A stretch of 64,000 nt of DNA from Paraburkholderia agricolaris. Lineage in GTDB: Bacteria; Pseudomonadota; Gammaproteobacteria; Burkholderiales; Burkholderiaceae. The notes beneath the pieces were generated by a model. That model was given only the letters and a program-made list of their open reading frames with translations. It did not search any database and was not told where the DNA came from. The stretch lies in NCBI RefSeq assembly GCF_009455635.1, contig NZ_QPER01000001.1, positions 2,666,001 through 2,730,000 on the forward strand. The letters run 5' to 3'. Shown here piece by piece: positions 63,771-64,000 of this stretch. How positions within the stretch are numbered: position 1 is the first letter of the stretch; each line of letters begins with the position of its first letter. The position numbers and the translations under genes were made by a program.

Positions 63771-64000
63771 TCGCATTGCCAAAGCGGGCTTTGGTGGGAT
63801 AGCGCCGTGGCGCCGCGAGGTCGAGGAAGGCAATGTCGCGCAGCTTGCGCGGCAGATCAGAGCGCTCGATCTGACCGTGACCGGCTATTGCCGTTCGACC
63901 TACTTGCCGGCAGCGACGCCCGCCGAATTTAACGCCAATGTCGAGGCAAACCGGGCCGCATTGCGCGATGCGGCAATACTCGGAGCACGTTGCTTCGTGA
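63685..64000 (+). CDS. Sugar phosphate isomerase/epimerase (xylose isomerase-like TIM barrel), 3' cut by window
   Basis: About 105 residues are visible from ATG 63685 before the window ends. MRNLHGRLDLCSINTATLGH is followed by RTIDRIAKAGFGGIAPWRRE and QIRALDLTVTGYCRSTYL, the start of the AP-endonuclease-2/IolE-type barrel. It overlaps the Dabb frame by 86 bp. Such enzymes isomerise or dehydrate sugar and cyclitol keto-intermediates, which fits the Gfo/Idh genes of the cluster. Confidence 0.85.
   Translation, partial: MRNLHGRLDLCSINTATLGHREPLSRTIDRIAKAGFGGIAPWRREVEEGNVAQLARQIRALDLTVTGYCRSTYLPAATPAEFNANVEANRAALRDAAILGARCFV

Overview
The window is GC-rich, densely packed beta-proteobacterial chromosome. 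The gene set and order (aat-bpt-pyrD, rlmB-rnr, ssuDCB with a molybdopterin-binding-like ssuF, DUF1488, UPF0303, an etfBA pair, RbsABC-type transporters, GMC and CoA-transferase catabolic genes) point to Burkholderia sensu lato, most likely Paraburkholderia. This is judged from protein resemblance only; no database search was run.

Layout. 1-4 kb: the edge of an unknown gene, tRNA-His, dusA and several small secreted or hypothetical proteins. 3.8-7.4 kb: a sulfonate-desulfonation operon (ssuD-ssuC-ssuB-ssuF) without ssuA or ssuE, preceded by a possible cysteine-rich leader peptide. 7.6-13.5 kb: a membrane protein, a 3-hydroxyisobutyryl-CoA hydrolase-like protein, a TetR regulator divergent from an NAD-dependent epimerase with a palindrome between them, a lipoprotein, an SMR efflux protein and UPF0303. 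13.7-21.9 kb: initiator tRNA-Met, Nudix, both N-end-rule aminoacyl-protein transferases (aat, bpt), pyrD, a cystine-type ABC receptor and permease, signal peptidase I, an oxidoreductase and a GntR regulator.

23.8-30.1 kb: a tightly coupled five-gene operon: carrier protein, acyl-CoA-dehydrogenase-like flavoprotein, a seryl-tRNA-synthetase-like amino acid:[carrier protein] ligase, DUF1839 and a beta-mannosidase-like GH2 protein. Four genes overlap by 4 bp or abut by 1 bp. The ligase family is known, but the pathway is not, and this is the best candidate for an undescribed system. 30.7-35.8 kb: a Crp-like regulator, a polyprenyl-phosphate sugar-phosphate transferase and two glycosyltransferases (exopolysaccharide), split by a HigBA module whose toxin 5' end looks broken. 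36.0-41.1 kb: rpiA, rlmB, rnr and two near-identical tRNA-Leu(CAG) genes, each with its own promoter and terminator.

41.1-45.8 kb: an accessory-looking patch beyond the tRNA-Leu pair, with gene remnants, a thioesterase, an enoyl-CoA hydratase, a hexuronate-type MFS transporter, an aldo/keto reductase and a 56-bp palindromic tandem repeat. 46-64 kb: a catabolic cluster. An aldehyde dehydrogenase-GMC oxidoreductase-RbsBCAC-type importer-etfBA-Gfo/Idh-AroE-like run reads leftward. A CoA-transferase, also leftward, is divergent from a rightward acyl-CoA dehydrogenase-SDR-DUF993-Dabb-sugar isomerase run. A TetR gene lies inside. A 24-bp palindrome occurs both in the CoA-transferase/acyl-CoA dehydrogenase intergenic region and upstream of the aldo/keto reductase, suggesting a shared regulon. 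The substrate is not identifiable from sequence; an imported polyol, cyclitol or sugar acid oxidised and then fed to CoA chemistry fits the enzymes.
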